Counted from the first letter of the stretch, positions 9,292 through 18,116 are shown. The stretch is 64,000 bases of DNA from JBGQOG01 sp052113705 (GCF_052113705.1 NZ_JBGQOG010000012.1:1-64000); one strand, 5' to 3'. Notes: a model not told the origin generated them from the sequence alone. Made by a program: numbers and translations.

Positions 9292-11071
9292 GCCATTGTT
9301 CCTGGAGCCCGTGCTCTCGGGCGTAAAACGCACCAAATATCGCGCCCTTAGCCTGATATGGCTGGTCAGTGTCGGTTATCTTTGGCTCTGGTGGCTCACG
9401 CCCGCGCATGTGCTGTCGCTCTGGGCGTTTCTGCTGGTCACGGCGCCGATGCTCTGGATCTACCTGACGCAAGCCTATTTCGTCCGGGTGTTTCTGGCCT
9501 CCCGCCGATCGGTGGCGCCGGATCCGGTGCCGGGGCAGGCACGGGTCGCGATGATCGTGACCAAAACCCCGTCGGAACCGCTCGCGCTGCTGACCCGGAC
9601 GCTGGAGGCGATGCTGGCGCAGGATTATCCTCATGACACCTGGTTGGCCGACGAAGATCCGCAGCCCGCGACCATCGCCTGGTGCGCGGCGCGGGGGGTG
9701 CGGATTTCGTCGCGCAAGGGGGTGGCCGCCTATCACCAACCGGTCTGGCCCCGCCGCACCCGCTGCAAAGAGGGCAATCTGGCCTATTTCTACGACCATT
9801 GGGGGTATGACGACTACGACCTCGTGGTGCAGCTTGACGCCGATCACGTCCCGCAGCCGGGCTATCTGCGCGAGATGCTGCGGCCCTTTGCCGATCCCGG
9901 CGTCGGTTATGTCTCGGCACCCAGCATTTGCTCGGCCAATGCCAAGGAGAGTTGGGCGGCGCGGACAAGGCTGTTTGCCGAAGCCGCTTTTCACGGGATT
10001 TTCCAGGCCGGATATGCCGGCATGCTGGCGCCGATGTGCATTGGTTCGCATTACGCGGTGCGCACGGCGGCCCTGCGCGATATTGGCGGTTTGGGACCCG
10101 AACTGGCCGAGGACCATTCCACCTCGATGCGGATGAATGCGGGCGGCTGGCGCGGCGTCCATGCGATTGATGCCATTGCCTATGGCGACGGCCCTGCCAG
10201 CCTTCCCGATATGGTGACGCAGGAGTTTCAATGGTCGCGCAGCCTGTTGACCTTGCTGCTCAGCCACAGCGGACAGTCATTGCCGCATCTGCCGTGGCGG
10301 TTGAAGTTTCTGTTTGTTCTGTGTCAGCTTTGGTATCCGATCTTTGCCGTTAATATGGTCATCATGTATCTGGTGCCGCTGTTGGCGCTTTGCCTCGACA
10401 TGCGCTTTGCGGATGTGACCTTTCCGGCCTTCCTCGGCCATATGCTGCCTTCCGCTATCATCATGCTGGTGTTTGCTTATGAGATGAAACGGGATGGTTT
10501 CTTCAGGCCGTTCGACGCCAAAGTAATCTCGTGGGAGCGGGCCTTGTTCGTTTGCCTGCAATGGCCCTGGGTGCTTTGGGGATGCCTGATGGCGCTGCGG
10601 GATAAAATCACCGGCAAGTTTGTTGATTTCCGGATTACCCCCAAGGGAGATGCCGTGCAAACCCGCCTTCCTAAAAAAATCGTGGCGCTTTATGCCGCGC
10701 TGGCGCTGGGGTGCATCATTCCGGTGATGGTGATCGGGACTCTGCACGAGGCGCGGGGGTTTTATCTTCTGCTGCTGGCGAATGCCGTGCTCTATGGCAC
10801 GAATGTCATTGTGATTGTGTTTCACCACTTCCGGGAAAACCGGATCGACTGGCGCACGCAGCGCGGAGATCTGCTGCTGCAAGCGGGAACCATGGCGACA
10901 ATCATCGCCCTGTTTGCGGTGTCGCTGGATTTGCGCGCGGTGCAAAGCCTGCATGCGCTTTCCGCGGGCATGGAGCCTTTTCACCTGACCCGGGTCGAAT
11001 TCGTGGTGGCAGGCGCGGGGCAGGGGGGGCCAGGGCAGATGGATTTCCGCTTTGCGCCCGGCTGGAACTGA
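9275..11071 (+). CDS. processive family-2 glycosyltransferase, cellulose-synthase-like
   Basis: A 598-residue inner-membrane polysaccharide synthase. Two helices (about 25-75) precede a cytosolic GT-A domain with a D-E-D motif near 126-128, D188-A-D190 in QLDADHVP, the catalytic-base motif A-E-D280 and Q316-EFQ-W320. About five to six further helices fill residues 340-560. The arrangement matches BcsA and related GT2 synthases, but there is no PilZ domain and the usual QxxRW reads QEFQW. ATG 9275 overlaps galE by 17 bases with GGAG 7 bases upstream. Upstream UDP-sugar enzymes and a downstream GH26-like hydrolase indicate synthesis and trimming of an extracellular polysaccharide of unknown composition. 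Confidence 0.87.
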   Translation: MRKVSEPLFLEPVLSGVKRTKYRALSLIWLVSVGYLWLWWLTPAHVLSLWAFLLVTAPMLWIYLTQAYFVRVFLASRRSVAPDPVPGQARVAMIVTKTPSEPLALLTRTLEAMLAQDYPHDTWLADEDPQPATIAWCAARGVRISSRKGVAAYHQPVWPRRTRCKEGNLAYFYDHWGYDDYDLVVQLDADHVPQPGYLREMLRPFADPGVGYVSAPSICSANAKESWAARTRLFAEAAFHGIFQAGYAGMLAPMCIGSHYAVRTAALRDIGGLGPELAEDHSTSMRMNAGGWRGVHAIDAIAYGDGPASLPDMVTQEFQWSRSLLTLLLSHSGQSLPHLPWRLKFLFVLCQLWYPIFAVNMVIMYLVPLLALCLDMRFADVTFPAFLGHMLPSAIIMLVFAYEMKRDGFFRPFDAKVISWERALFVCLQWPWVLWGCLMALRDKITGKFVDFRITPKGDAVQTRLPKKIVALYAALALGCIIPVMVIGTLHEARGFYLLLLANAVLYGTNVIVIVFHHFRENRIDWRTQRGDLLLQAGTMATIIALFAVSLDLRAVQSLHALSAGMEPFHLTRVEFVVAGAGQGGPGQMDFRFAPGWN

Positions 11072-11103
11072 ACGCCCTCAGGGGCACGAGAGGAGGCAAG
11101 ATC

Positions 11104-12027
11104 ATGAGACCGACCAAATCCGAGCGGCGTGCAGCGGGCGGGGGGCCTGTTGCTGCGCTGATGCTTGCAGCATGGCTGGCCGGGGGGCCGGTCGCGAATG
11201 CGGCCCCGCCGGGGGCGCTGCCATTCGGGGTCTATGACCCCGACGGGGCTTTTTCGCAGGATGGCGAAGTGACGATCGAACATCTGTTCCTGCCCTGGGA
11301 GGATGTGTCGCTGCAATCGCTGGTCAATGCCGATGCCTATGCCCATGCGCGCAACCGCGCCTTGCTGGTGACGCTGGAGCCCTGGACATGGTCGCGGAGC
11401 GAACGCAACACAGCCGGGTACTTGCGGGCGGGCATCGCCAATGGCGATTACGACGGCAACATGATTGCGGTCTGCAAGGTGCTGGGGACGCTGAAAAGCC
11501 CGGTCACCCTGCGCTGGGGCCATGAGATGGATGACAAAAGCGGTCAGTTCATCTGGTCAAACTGGCGGCCCGAGGACTACATCTCGGCCTATCGGCGGAT
11601 GATCGACCTCTGCCGTGCCGCGGCACCCAACATCAATGTGCTCTGGTCGCCGCTGGGCGAGGCGGGCATGGCGGCCTATTATCCCGGCGACGATTACGTG
11701 GATCTGGTGGGGCTGACGGTCTTTGGGTTGCAGGCCTATGATCAGGCCAAATTTGGCCGTGACCGCAGTTTTGACGATATCTTCGCCGAGCGCTACGCCC
11801 GCGCCGCGGCCTTTGGCAAGCCGGTCGTGGTGGCCGAGCTGGGCTTCAGCGGCGATGCGGCCTATGTGCAGGCCTGGGAGAACCGGGTGCGCCAGCTTGA
11901 CCCGCGCTACCCCAATCTGGTCGGGGTGTCTTACTTCAATCAGGCCGAGGTCTACCCCTGGCCGGATGGATTCGGCAAACCGGACTGGCGCTTTGACCAC
12001 AATATCGTCGATGGCCTGACCAACTGA
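11104..12027 (+). CDS. secreted GH26-like glycoside hydrolase
   Basis: A 307-residue exported enzyme with a hydrophobic signal at residues 15-33 ending ANA. The clan-A (beta/alpha)8 features of family 26 are present: the acid/base Glu141 in LRWGHEMDD and the nucleophile Glu245 in VVVAELGFSG, with a conserved LWSPLG segment between. GH26 enzymes cut beta-mannans or mixed beta-1,3/1,4-glucans; the actual linkage is unknown here. AGGAGG precedes the ATG. It is the last gene of the uxs-galE-GT2 operon, 32 bases after the synthase. This parallels bcsZ downstream of bcsA/bcsB and suggests a role in trimming the nascent polymer. Confidence 0.85.
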   Translation: MRPTKSERRAAGGGPVAALMLAAWLAGGPVANAAPPGALPFGVYDPDGAFSQDGEVTIEHLFLPWEDVSLQSLVNADAYAHARNRALLVTLEPWTWSRSERNTAGYLRAGIANGDYDGNMIAVCKVLGTLKSPVTLRWGHEMDDKSGQFIWSNWRPEDYISAYRRMIDLCRAAAPNINVLWSPLGEAGMAAYYPGDDYVDLVGLTVFGLQAYDQAKFGRDRSFDDIFAERYARAAAFGKPVVVAELGFSGDAAYVQAWENRVRQLDPRYPNLVGVSYFNQAEVYPWPDGFGKPDWRFDHNIVDGLTN

Positions 12028-12125
12028 GCGTGCGGACTCGCCGCGCAAAAGGATAGGGGCAAAATTCCGCCGATCTGGTGGTTCCTGATAAGTATGCCCG
12101 AACGCAAGATTATTTTAACGCGACG

Positions 12126-12153
12126 GGGCGGTCCGAAAGGGCCGCCCATTTTT
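12126..12153 (+). terminator. rho-independent terminator of uxs operon
   Basis: Nine-pair stem (GGGCGGTCC with GGGCCGCCC, one G-U), GAAA tetraloop, then ATTTTTC. It lies about 100 bases after the GH26 stop. Confidence 0.85.
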
Positions 12154-12263
12154 CATGTTTTAGGCGTATTTGACCTTTAGGATTCTTTAAACGTACATGG
12201 CTGCAAATAAACGTGACGCGGGTCCTGTCGGGGGCTCCGCGCAGAGTGAGGCAGGAGATCTGA

Positions 12264-12563
12264 ATGGACAAAACGCTTTCAGGCGCCGCAGGCGCTTTGG
12301 GTAAAGTCATGTGTCTCGGCATGCTGGCATTGGCATTGGCGGGACCGGCCGGGGCAAAGGACAGCACATCGGGTAAGGGTGCTGTGCAGCGTGGCCTCGT
12401 GGTCACCAAGACGGTCAAGTTCGATTGGCTGAAGGCCCCTGCCGCAACGCTCAACGTGGCGCAGCTGGAGCAAAACCTGAAGCCGACGCAGGTGGTGGCG
12501 CGCGGTGCCTATGTGTGCTCGCCCGCGGGCTTCGGCCGTCGCTCACAGTGCTTCGCCCGCTGA
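12264..12563 (+). CDS. small secreted hypothetical protein
   Basis: A 99-residue protein with a signal peptide (hydrophobic residues about 15-30, cleavage after AGA). The mature part is basic with no recognised domain and ends in a Cys-Gly-Phe-Cys segment, VCSPAGFGRRSQC, whose two cysteines could form a disulfide. GGAG sits 8 bases before the ATG and a plausible promoter region lies after the preceding terminator, so I regard it as real. Function unknown. It is transcribed toward the minus-strand gene that follows. Confidence 0.6.
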   Translation: MDKTLSGAAGALGKVMCLGMLALALAGPAGAKDSTSGKGAVQRGLVVTKTVKFDWLKAPAATLNVAQLEQNLKPTQVVARGAYVCSPAGFGRRSQCFAR

Positions 12564-12657
12564 GGCGCAGCAGCTCTTCACTGCGTTTGGAACGACACGG
12601 TCGCGAGCGCGGCATGCGGGAGCGCCGTGGCCCAGCCCCGGCATATCATCCTTTGGG

Positions 12658-12975
12658 TCAATGCACCCGGCGGGGCGGCAGCGCGCAGTCATACATCTCA
12701 AGCCCTTGCCACAAATGCGCCAGATCGCGCGCGGCAGCATGCGACAGGCTGTCGTCATTCGGGAAAAGCCGGGTGCGCGCATGGCGCAGCATGTTCAGCC
12801 CGCCCAGCGTCGCGATCGTGCGCCCCGCGGCCAAAAGTCGCGCGTATTCGGCCGAACGGGCCAGAAAACGGTCGCCGTCATCGGTGCCGCAGTCACGTAA
12901 GGCACCATCACGGGACAGCGCCTGATAGGCGGATTGTGCAGTTTCAAGGGCTTGGTGCAACTCTTTACAGATCAT
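12658..12975 (-). CDS. hypothetical helical protein
   Basis: A 105-residue, probably all-helical cytoplasmic protein with no motif I recognise. The ATG at 12975 is chosen; a longer frame from a TTG at 13026 would add 17 residues. Neither start has a strong ribosome site, so the gene is uncertain. The composition (Ala, Leu, Arg rich with scattered His and Asp) fits a real protein, and codon use resembles neighbours. Nothing in the context suggests a role. Confidence 0.4.
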   Translation of the reverse strand: MICKELHQALETAQSAYQALSRDGALRDCGTDDGDRFLARSAEYARLLAAGRTIATLGGLNMLRHARTRLFPNDDSLSHAAARDLAHLWQGLEMYDCALPPRRVH

Positions 12976-13265
12976 CTTGTTCAGAACCGGTCCGTGGTGA
13001 ATGTCATCCTGAGTTGCGCAGAACAAGATTTCGATAATCTGAACGACGCGCGACTTTTCCCCCGCAAGACAGGGCTTTCTCGCCGGGGATCAAGACGTAA
13101 CCAGAATTTTTCGACATCGCACGGCGGCATCCGGCGCATTCCTCCCCATGTCAGCCACAGCAAAGGGGGCGCACAACCAGGTTGCCCCACAAGCAGGAGG
13201 GTGAGTTTAACGGAAAGGTGCGCCCGCGCACAGCCCCCTCGGTAAGGACCTGCGCGGGACGGCGC

Positions 13266-13667
13266 TCAGCCGATCAGGGCGCGGGTGATCTGCACCCCGG
13301 CCCAAGCAGAGATGCCGGTCAGCACGCTGCCCCAGATCAGATCGACCGCCACCATGCTCGGCTGCCAATCGCGCATGATCGTGTAGCTGGTGAGTTCATA
13401 AGTGCCATAGGCCATTGCGCCCAGCACCGCGCCGCGCCAGAGCGCGCGCAGCGGCAGGCCGTCGCGCAGGGCAGGCCAGCTGACCAGCACCAATATCCCC
13501 AGCACATAGCCCAGATAGAACACCACCGCCGGCACCATCCGGATCTCGGTCAGCAGCTGCGCGCCCAGATGCCGCGCAAACAGCGGATGCATCACCCGGG
13601 TCAGCATCACGGCATCCAATGCCAGAAACACCACCGCAGTCGAAAGAAAGAGTACAATTTGCGCCAT
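13266..13667 (-). CDS. DUF2177-like four-helix membrane protein
   Basis: A 133-residue integral membrane protein with four hydrophobic helices. It has the look of the DUF2177 family: an N-terminal helix followed by LDAVMLTRVMHPLF, then AMAYGTYELTSYTIMRDW and a C-terminal WGSVLTGISAW helix. Function is unknown in that family. GGAG lies 5 bases before the ATG. It is downstream of cueR on the same strand with about 90 bases between, so co-transcription with the copper genes is possible but not shown. Confidence 0.75.
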   Translation of the reverse strand: MAQIVLFLSTAVVFLALDAVMLTRVMHPLFARHLGAQLLTEIRMVPAVVFYLGYVLGILVLVSWPALRDGLPLRALWRGAVLGAMAYGTYELTSYTIMRDWQPSMVAVDLIWGSVLTGISAWAGVQITRALIG

Positions 13668-13758
13668 CCGGATCTCCTTTCGCCTGAACTAGCGCGCGAA
13701 GGTGGCGCCGCAAGAGGCAGCGGACCGCTCCCGCCTCAAATCGTTTGCCGCGCTGCGT

Positions 13759-14154
13759 TTACCGGACAGGGCCCGCCGCCAGATCGTTGAGGATCGGGCA
13801 GTCGGGGTGATCATCGCCGCCGCAGCAGGCCACCAGATCGCTGAGCGTGTCGCGCATCGCCGTCAGCTCGGCAATTTTCTGACCGATCTGAGCAAGATGC
13901 TGCGCGGCCAGCGCTTTGACATCATGGCTGGCACGGGTCTTGTCCTCGTAGAGGGCGAGCAGCGCCCGGCAATCCTCGATGCTGAACCCGAGGCTGCGGG
14001 CGCGGCCGACAAAGGCCAGTTTATGCAGATCGGCCTCGGCAAAATGCCGATAGCCGTTGGCGCCCCGCGCGGCCGAGATCAGTCCGATGTCCTCATAATA
14101 CCGGATGGTCTTGGCGGGCAGGCCCGCCCGTTTCGCCACATCTCCAATGTTCAT
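13759..14154 (-). CDS. cueR: copper-responsive MerR-family activator CueR
   Basis: A 131-residue regulator with an N-terminal winged helix-turn-helix (MNIGDVAKRAGLPAKTIRYY) and a dimerisation helix. The metal loop is C111-GGDDHPD-C119, the C-x7-C spacing that binds Cu(I), Ag(I) and Au(I). Ser76 matches the Ser77 that marks monovalent-metal sensors. Its ATG overlaps the copA stop by 4 bases, so it is the second gene of copA-cueR and autoregulated from the copA promoter, where the expected 19-bp-spacer site is visible. Confidence 0.93.
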   Translation of the reverse strand: MNIGDVAKRAGLPAKTIRYYEDIGLISAARGANGYRHFAEADLHKLAFVGRARSLGFSIEDCRALLALYEDKTRASHDVKALAAQHLAQIGQKIAELTAMRDTLSDLVACCGGDDHPDCPILNDLAAGPVR

Positions 14155-16646
14155 GCAACGGCCTCCTGTACGCCCGGGCCTGCGGGCGCCTTGGCCTCGG
14201 GCATTTGCGCTGCCACAAAACGCAGGCGCAGGGCGTTGCTGAGGACAAAGACGCTGGAGAGCGCCATCGCCCCCGCCGCGAGCATGGGCGACAGCAACAC
14301 CCCGTTCCAGGGGTAGAGCACCCCCGCCGCCACCGGGATCAGCGCGGCATTATAGCCAAAGGCCCAGAACAGGTTCTGCCGGATGTTCGCCATGGTCGCA
14401 TGGCTGACCGCAAAGGCATTCACCACCCCCGCCAGATCGCCCGACATCAGCACGACATCCGCGCTTTCAATCGCCACATCGGTGCCGGTGCCGATCGCTA
14501 TCCCCACATCGGCACTGGCCAGCGCGGGCGCGTCGTTGATCCCGTCCCCGACAAAGGCGAGGGGCGTCCCGCCCTCCTGCAACGCCTTCAGGGCCGCCAC
14601 TTTGCCTTCGGGCAAGACTTCGGCCACCGGATGGTCAATGCCCAGCTTGCGCGCAACAGCCTCGGCGGTGGCGCGGCTGTCGCCGGTGATCATCGCCACT
14701 TTCAGCCCCTGACCGTGCAGCGCGGCAATCACCTCGGCAGCGCCCGGCTTGATCGGGTCCGAGACGGCGAGGACCGCCGCCAGCTGCCCGCTCAACGCGG
14801 CAAAGATCGGCGTCTTGCCCTCAGCCCCCAGCCGCGCGGCTTCCGCCTCCAGCGGCGCGGGGTCGATGTTTTCATCCCGCATCAACCGGGCATTGCCCAA
14901 GAGCACCGCATCGCCCGCCACCACTGCCCGCACACCGCGCCCGGTCAGCGCCTCGAAGTGCTCCACCGGATCGGGCGTGATCCCCCGCTCTGCCGCCGCC
15001 GCCACAATGGCCTGCGCGATGGGATGTTCCGAGCGCACCTCCACCGCCGCGATCCGGGCGAGGGTGATGTCTTCGTCATGGCCTGCCACGGGCGTCAGAT
15101 CCGTCAGCACCGGATGGCCGAGCGTCAGCGTCCCGGTCTTGTCAAAGGCCACCACGCCCACCGATTGCAGGCTTTGCAGCGCATCGCCCTTGCGAAAGAG
15201 CACCCCCAGTTCAGCGGCGCGCCCGGTCCCCACCATGATCGAGGTGGGCGTGGCAAGGCCCATGGCACAGGGGCAGGCGATGATCAGCACCGACACGCCT
15301 GCCACCAGCGCATGGCTGAGCACCGGACTGGGTCCGAACGCCAGCCACAGCGCCACGGTCAGCGCCGCCAGCGCCATCACGCCCGGCACGAAATAGAGGG
15401 TGATGCGGTTCACCAGCCCCTGAATCGGCAGGCGCGCGCCCTGCGCCTCTTCCACCAGACGGATGATCTGCGCCAACATTGTGGCCGAGCCCACCCGTGT
15501 CGCGCGAAAGGTCAGCGCGCCGGTGCCATTCACCGTGCCGCCCACCACCTCGGCGCCGGGCATCTTTTCAACCGGGACCGGCTCGCCGGTGATCATGCTC
15601 TCATCCACATAGCTGCTGCCTTCGGTCACCGTGCCATCCACCGCGATCCGCTCGCCGGGGCGCAGGACCACAAGGTCTCCGGCGACGATCTCGGCAATCG
15701 GCACCTCGACGGTTTCCCTGTCGCGCAGGATGCGGGCGGTGCGCGGTTGCAGGCCGGCGAGTTTGCGGATGGCGGCACCGGTGCGGCCCTTGGCCCGCGC
15801 CTCAAGATAGCGGCCAAGCAGGATCAGCACCACGATCACCGCCGCCGCCTCGAAATAGACGTTGCGGGCGGCCTCGGGCAAAAGGCCGGGCAGAAAAGTG
15901 ACGGTGACCGAATAAAGATAGGCGGCACTGGTTCCCAGCGCGACCAGCGAATTCATGTCGGGCGCGGCTTTGAACAGGGCCGGAAAGCCAAGGCGGTAGA
16001 AGGCGCGCCCCGGGCCTGCAAGGACCAATGTGGTCAGCACAAACTCGATCAGCCGCAGGGTCTGGCTGCTGACCAGCCCCATCAGCGCATGGTGAAAGCC
16101 GGGGATGAGATGCCCGCCCATTTCCAGCACGAAGACCGGCCCCGCCAACACCGCGGCATAGATCAGCTGATGGCGCAGCCCCTCGGCCTCTTCGGCCTTG
16201 CGGTCCACCCTCGGCGCGGCGTCATCCTTTTCATGCGCCACATAGCCCGCACCTTTGACCGCTGCGATCAGGCTTTGGGCGGTGGCGGCGCCCCCGACAT
16301 AGGTGATCTGCGCGGTCTCGGACGCGAGGTTCACCTCTGCCGCCGTCACCCCCGGCACCGCCTGCAACGCCCGTTCAACCCGCCCCACACAAGAGGCGCA
16401 GGTCATCCCCGTCACCTCCAGCGTCAACGTCTCTTGCTGCGCCGGATAGCCCGCCGCCTGCAGGCCTGCCACAATGCCCGCCACATCCATCGGTGCGTGA
16501 TGGCGCACCGCCGCGGTTTCGGAGGCCAGATTGACCTCTGCCGTCTCAACCCCGGGAAGGGCCCGCAGCGCGCGCTCCACCCTGCCGACGCAGGAGGCGC
16601 AGCTCATGCCGGTGACATGCACGCGGGTTTCGGTCAGATCGGTCAT
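14151..16646 (-). CDS. copA: Cu(I)-exporting P1B-type ATPase CopA
   Basis: An 831-residue inner-membrane copper efflux pump. Two N-terminal heavy-metal-associated domains carry CxxC (C16/C19 and C83/C86). Eight helices follow, including the transport motif CPC near residue 458. Further landmarks are the actuator TGEPVPVEK, the phosphorylation site DKTGT near 503, the MITGDS segment and GDGINDAPALA. Length and order are those of intact CopA with two HMA domains. Copper-dependent transcription by CueR is indicated by the promoter just upstream and by translational coupling to cueR. Confidence 0.96.
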   Translation of the reverse strand: MTDLTETRVHVTGMSCASCVGRVERALRALPGVETAEVNLASETAAVRHHAPMDVAGIVAGLQAAGYPAQQETLTLEVTGMTCASCVGRVERALQAVPGVTAAEVNLASETAQITYVGGAATAQSLIAAVKGAGYVAHEKDDAAPRVDRKAEEAEGLRHQLIYAAVLAGPVFVLEMGGHLIPGFHHALMGLVSSQTLRLIEFVLTTLVLAGPGRAFYRLGFPALFKAAPDMNSLVALGTSAAYLYSVTVTFLPGLLPEAARNVYFEAAAVIVVLILLGRYLEARAKGRTGAAIRKLAGLQPRTARILRDRETVEVPIAEIVAGDLVVLRPGERIAVDGTVTEGSSYVDESMITGEPVPVEKMPGAEVVGGTVNGTGALTFRATRVGSATMLAQIIRLVEEAQGARLPIQGLVNRITLYFVPGVMALAALTVALWLAFGPSPVLSHALVAGVSVLIIACPCAMGLATPTSIMVGTGRAAELGVLFRKGDALQSLQSVGVVAFDKTGTLTLGHPVLTDLTPVAGHDEDITLARIAAVEVRSEHPIAQAIVAAAAERGITPDPVEHFEALTGRGVRAVVAGDAVLLGNARLMRDENIDPAPLEAEAARLGAEGKTPIFAALSGQLAAVLAVSDPIKPGAAEVIAALHGQGLKVAMITGDSRATAEAVARKLGIDHPVAEVLPEGKVAALKALQEGGTPLAFVGDGINDAPALASADVGIAIGTGTDVAIESADVVLMSGDLAGVVNAFAVSHATMANIRQNLFWAFGYNAALIPVAAGVLYPWNGVLLSPMLAAGAMALSSVFVLSNALRLRFVAAQMPEAKAPAGPGVQEAVA

Positions 16647-16677
16647 GGCGGGCCTCCATTGGCAGGGGTTCCTTCCT

Positions 16678-16708
16678 CAGATAGGGGTTCCCGTCACTGG
16701 AAGGTCAA
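16678..16708 (-). promoter_or_regulatory. CueR-type promoter of copA-cueR
   Basis: On the minus strand a -35 TTGACC (16708-16703) and a -10 TATCTG (16683-16678) are separated by exactly 19 bases. The spacer completes the near-palindrome ACCTTCC-AGTGACG-GGAACCC. An over-long 19-bp spacer with an ACCTTCC half site is the known architecture of CueR/MerR-activated promoters. It lies 32 bases upstream of the copA start. Confidence 0.85.
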
Positions 16709-16730
16709 GCCCCCCGTGTGAAATAGTCGC

Positions 16731-17900
16731 TCAGGCCGGAGCAGGGGCCAGAGGGCATTCGGGGTCGGTACGGGCCCAGTCAATTTCAACCGTGCTGTGC
16801 GCGATGCCAAATCCCAAGGCCAATGCGGCTTTGGTGGCGGCGACGCAGCTGGCGGGGTCCGCGCCAGCGGTCAGCCGGATTTCCATCGTTGCCGCCGGCT
16901 TGCCGGAGGTGATCGACCAGACATGGATATGCGCGACGTCGTCGAGCCCCGGCACGCGCGCGCGCAGATGCTGACGGATATCGTCCAGCGCGATGCCATC
17001 CGGCACGCCCTCCATCAGAATCTGCAGCGCATTCTTCAGCAAAAGCCAGCTGCTGCGCAGGATCAGCAGCGACAACAGCACCGACAGGATCGGATCAATC
17101 GGCGTCCAGCCGGTGACATAGATCACCACCGCGGCCGCAATCGCCGCGACCGAGCCGAGCAGATCGCCCATCACATGCACCATCGCACCCCGGATGTTCA
17201 GATGCCCGCGGTCGCCCCGCATCAACAGTGCCAGCACCCCCGCATTGACCAAAAGCCCGAGCACGGCAATCACCATCATCGGCCCGGAATGCACCGGCTG
17301 CGGATCGAAAAGCCGTTCGACGGCGGCAAAGGTGATCCAGCCGATTAGGATGATCAGCGCCAGCGCATTCACAAAGCCCGCCAGAATTTCGAGACGCAGA
17401 TAGCCAAACGTGCGCCGTGCGTCGCCCTGCCGCCGCCCGAAGCGGAAACCGGCCCAGGCCAAAGCCAGCGCCGCCGCATCGGTCAACATATGCCCCGCAT
17501 CCGCAATAAGCGCGAGCGAGCCGGAAAGAACGCCCCCCACCGCCTCGGCCAGCATGAAGCCAAAGGTCAGCAAAAACCCGATGAACACCAGTTTTTCATT
17601 CTGTCCGGTCACCTCGGGGGCATGCGCATGACCGGCATGCGCGCCCGCGTGACTGTGCGCGTGCTCGTGACCGATGTGCCCGTGGCTGTCGTGGGTGTGT
17701 CCGGTATGATCGTGGTTGGCGTGATTGTGACCGATGTGCGCGTGGCCGGTTTGGTCATGCCCCTCTTGATCGTGGCCTTCACGCGCGCTGGCGGCAGGTT
17801 CACGCGCTGCGTCCCCCGCTTGCCGGGGCGCCACAGTTTCGGGCGTCTCGGCCGTGCCCGCGGCATGATCAGAGGCTGCGGCTTCGGCGTCATGGGTCAT
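16731..17900 (-). CDS. cation diffusion facilitator (ZitB/CzcD-type) with His-rich N-terminus
   Basis: A 389-residue CDF efflux protein, probably a Zn(II)/H+ antiporter of the inner membrane. The first ~100 residues are cytosolic and rich in His-Gly/His-Asp repeats (GHDQ, GHAH, HSHAG). Six helices follow, with the metal sites HMLTD in helix 2 and HVMGD in helix 5, then a C-terminal ferredoxin-like domain ending in IAHSTVEID. ATG 17900 is chosen for its AAGGGGAA ribosome site. It lies upstream of copA on the same strand, with 84 bases containing the copA promoter between them. Zn is most likely; Co, Cd or Ni are possible. Confidence 0.9.
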   Translation of the reverse strand: MTHDAEAAASDHAAGTAETPETVAPRQAGDAAREPAASAREGHDQEGHDQTGHAHIGHNHANHDHTGHTHDSHGHIGHEHAHSHAGAHAGHAHAPEVTGQNEKLVFIGFLLTFGFMLAEAVGGVLSGSLALIADAGHMLTDAAALALAWAGFRFGRRQGDARRTFGYLRLEILAGFVNALALIILIGWITFAAVERLFDPQPVHSGPMMVIAVLGLLVNAGVLALLMRGDRGHLNIRGAMVHVMGDLLGSVAAIAAAVVIYVTGWTPIDPILSVLLSLLILRSSWLLLKNALQILMEGVPDGIALDDIRQHLRARVPGLDDVAHIHVWSITSGKPAATMEIRLTAGADPASCVAATKAALALGFGIAHSTVEIDWARTDPECPLAPAPA

Positions 17901-17990
17901 ATCGTTCCCCTTCTTTGTCGGGCGATCAGCGCGCGGCGCACGCTCCTCCATCAATGCGCATTCCGCGGCGAGGTTCCAGAACCCATTGCC

Positions 17991-18019
17991 AAAAGGGGCC
18001 ACGCGGAACGTGGCCCCTT
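17991..18019 (-). terminator. terminator of ABC-transporter operon
   Basis: Perfect 11-bp stem (AAGGGGCCACG with CGTGGCCCCTT), 5-base loop, followed on the minus strand by a TTTT run. It lies about 100 bases beyond the substrate-binding-protein stop. Confidence 0.85.
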
Positions 18020-18116
18020 CGGGTGATTTGACCGATTTCACGGGAACATCAGACCCCGAGGTTGGTCCGGGGACCCAGGCGGGGGGCAGATCAGGGTCCC
18101 GCCCGGGGGGATCAGA

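Noticed and set aside
12934..13245. 103-codon plus-strand frame in the 290-base gap before the DUF2177-like gene
   Set aside because: Overlaps the minus-strand hypothetical gene, and lacks a ribosome site and any recognisable pattern.
14205..16721. 838-codon open frame on the plus strand
   Set aside because: Antisense to copA; His/Arg/Gln-rich shadow without domains.
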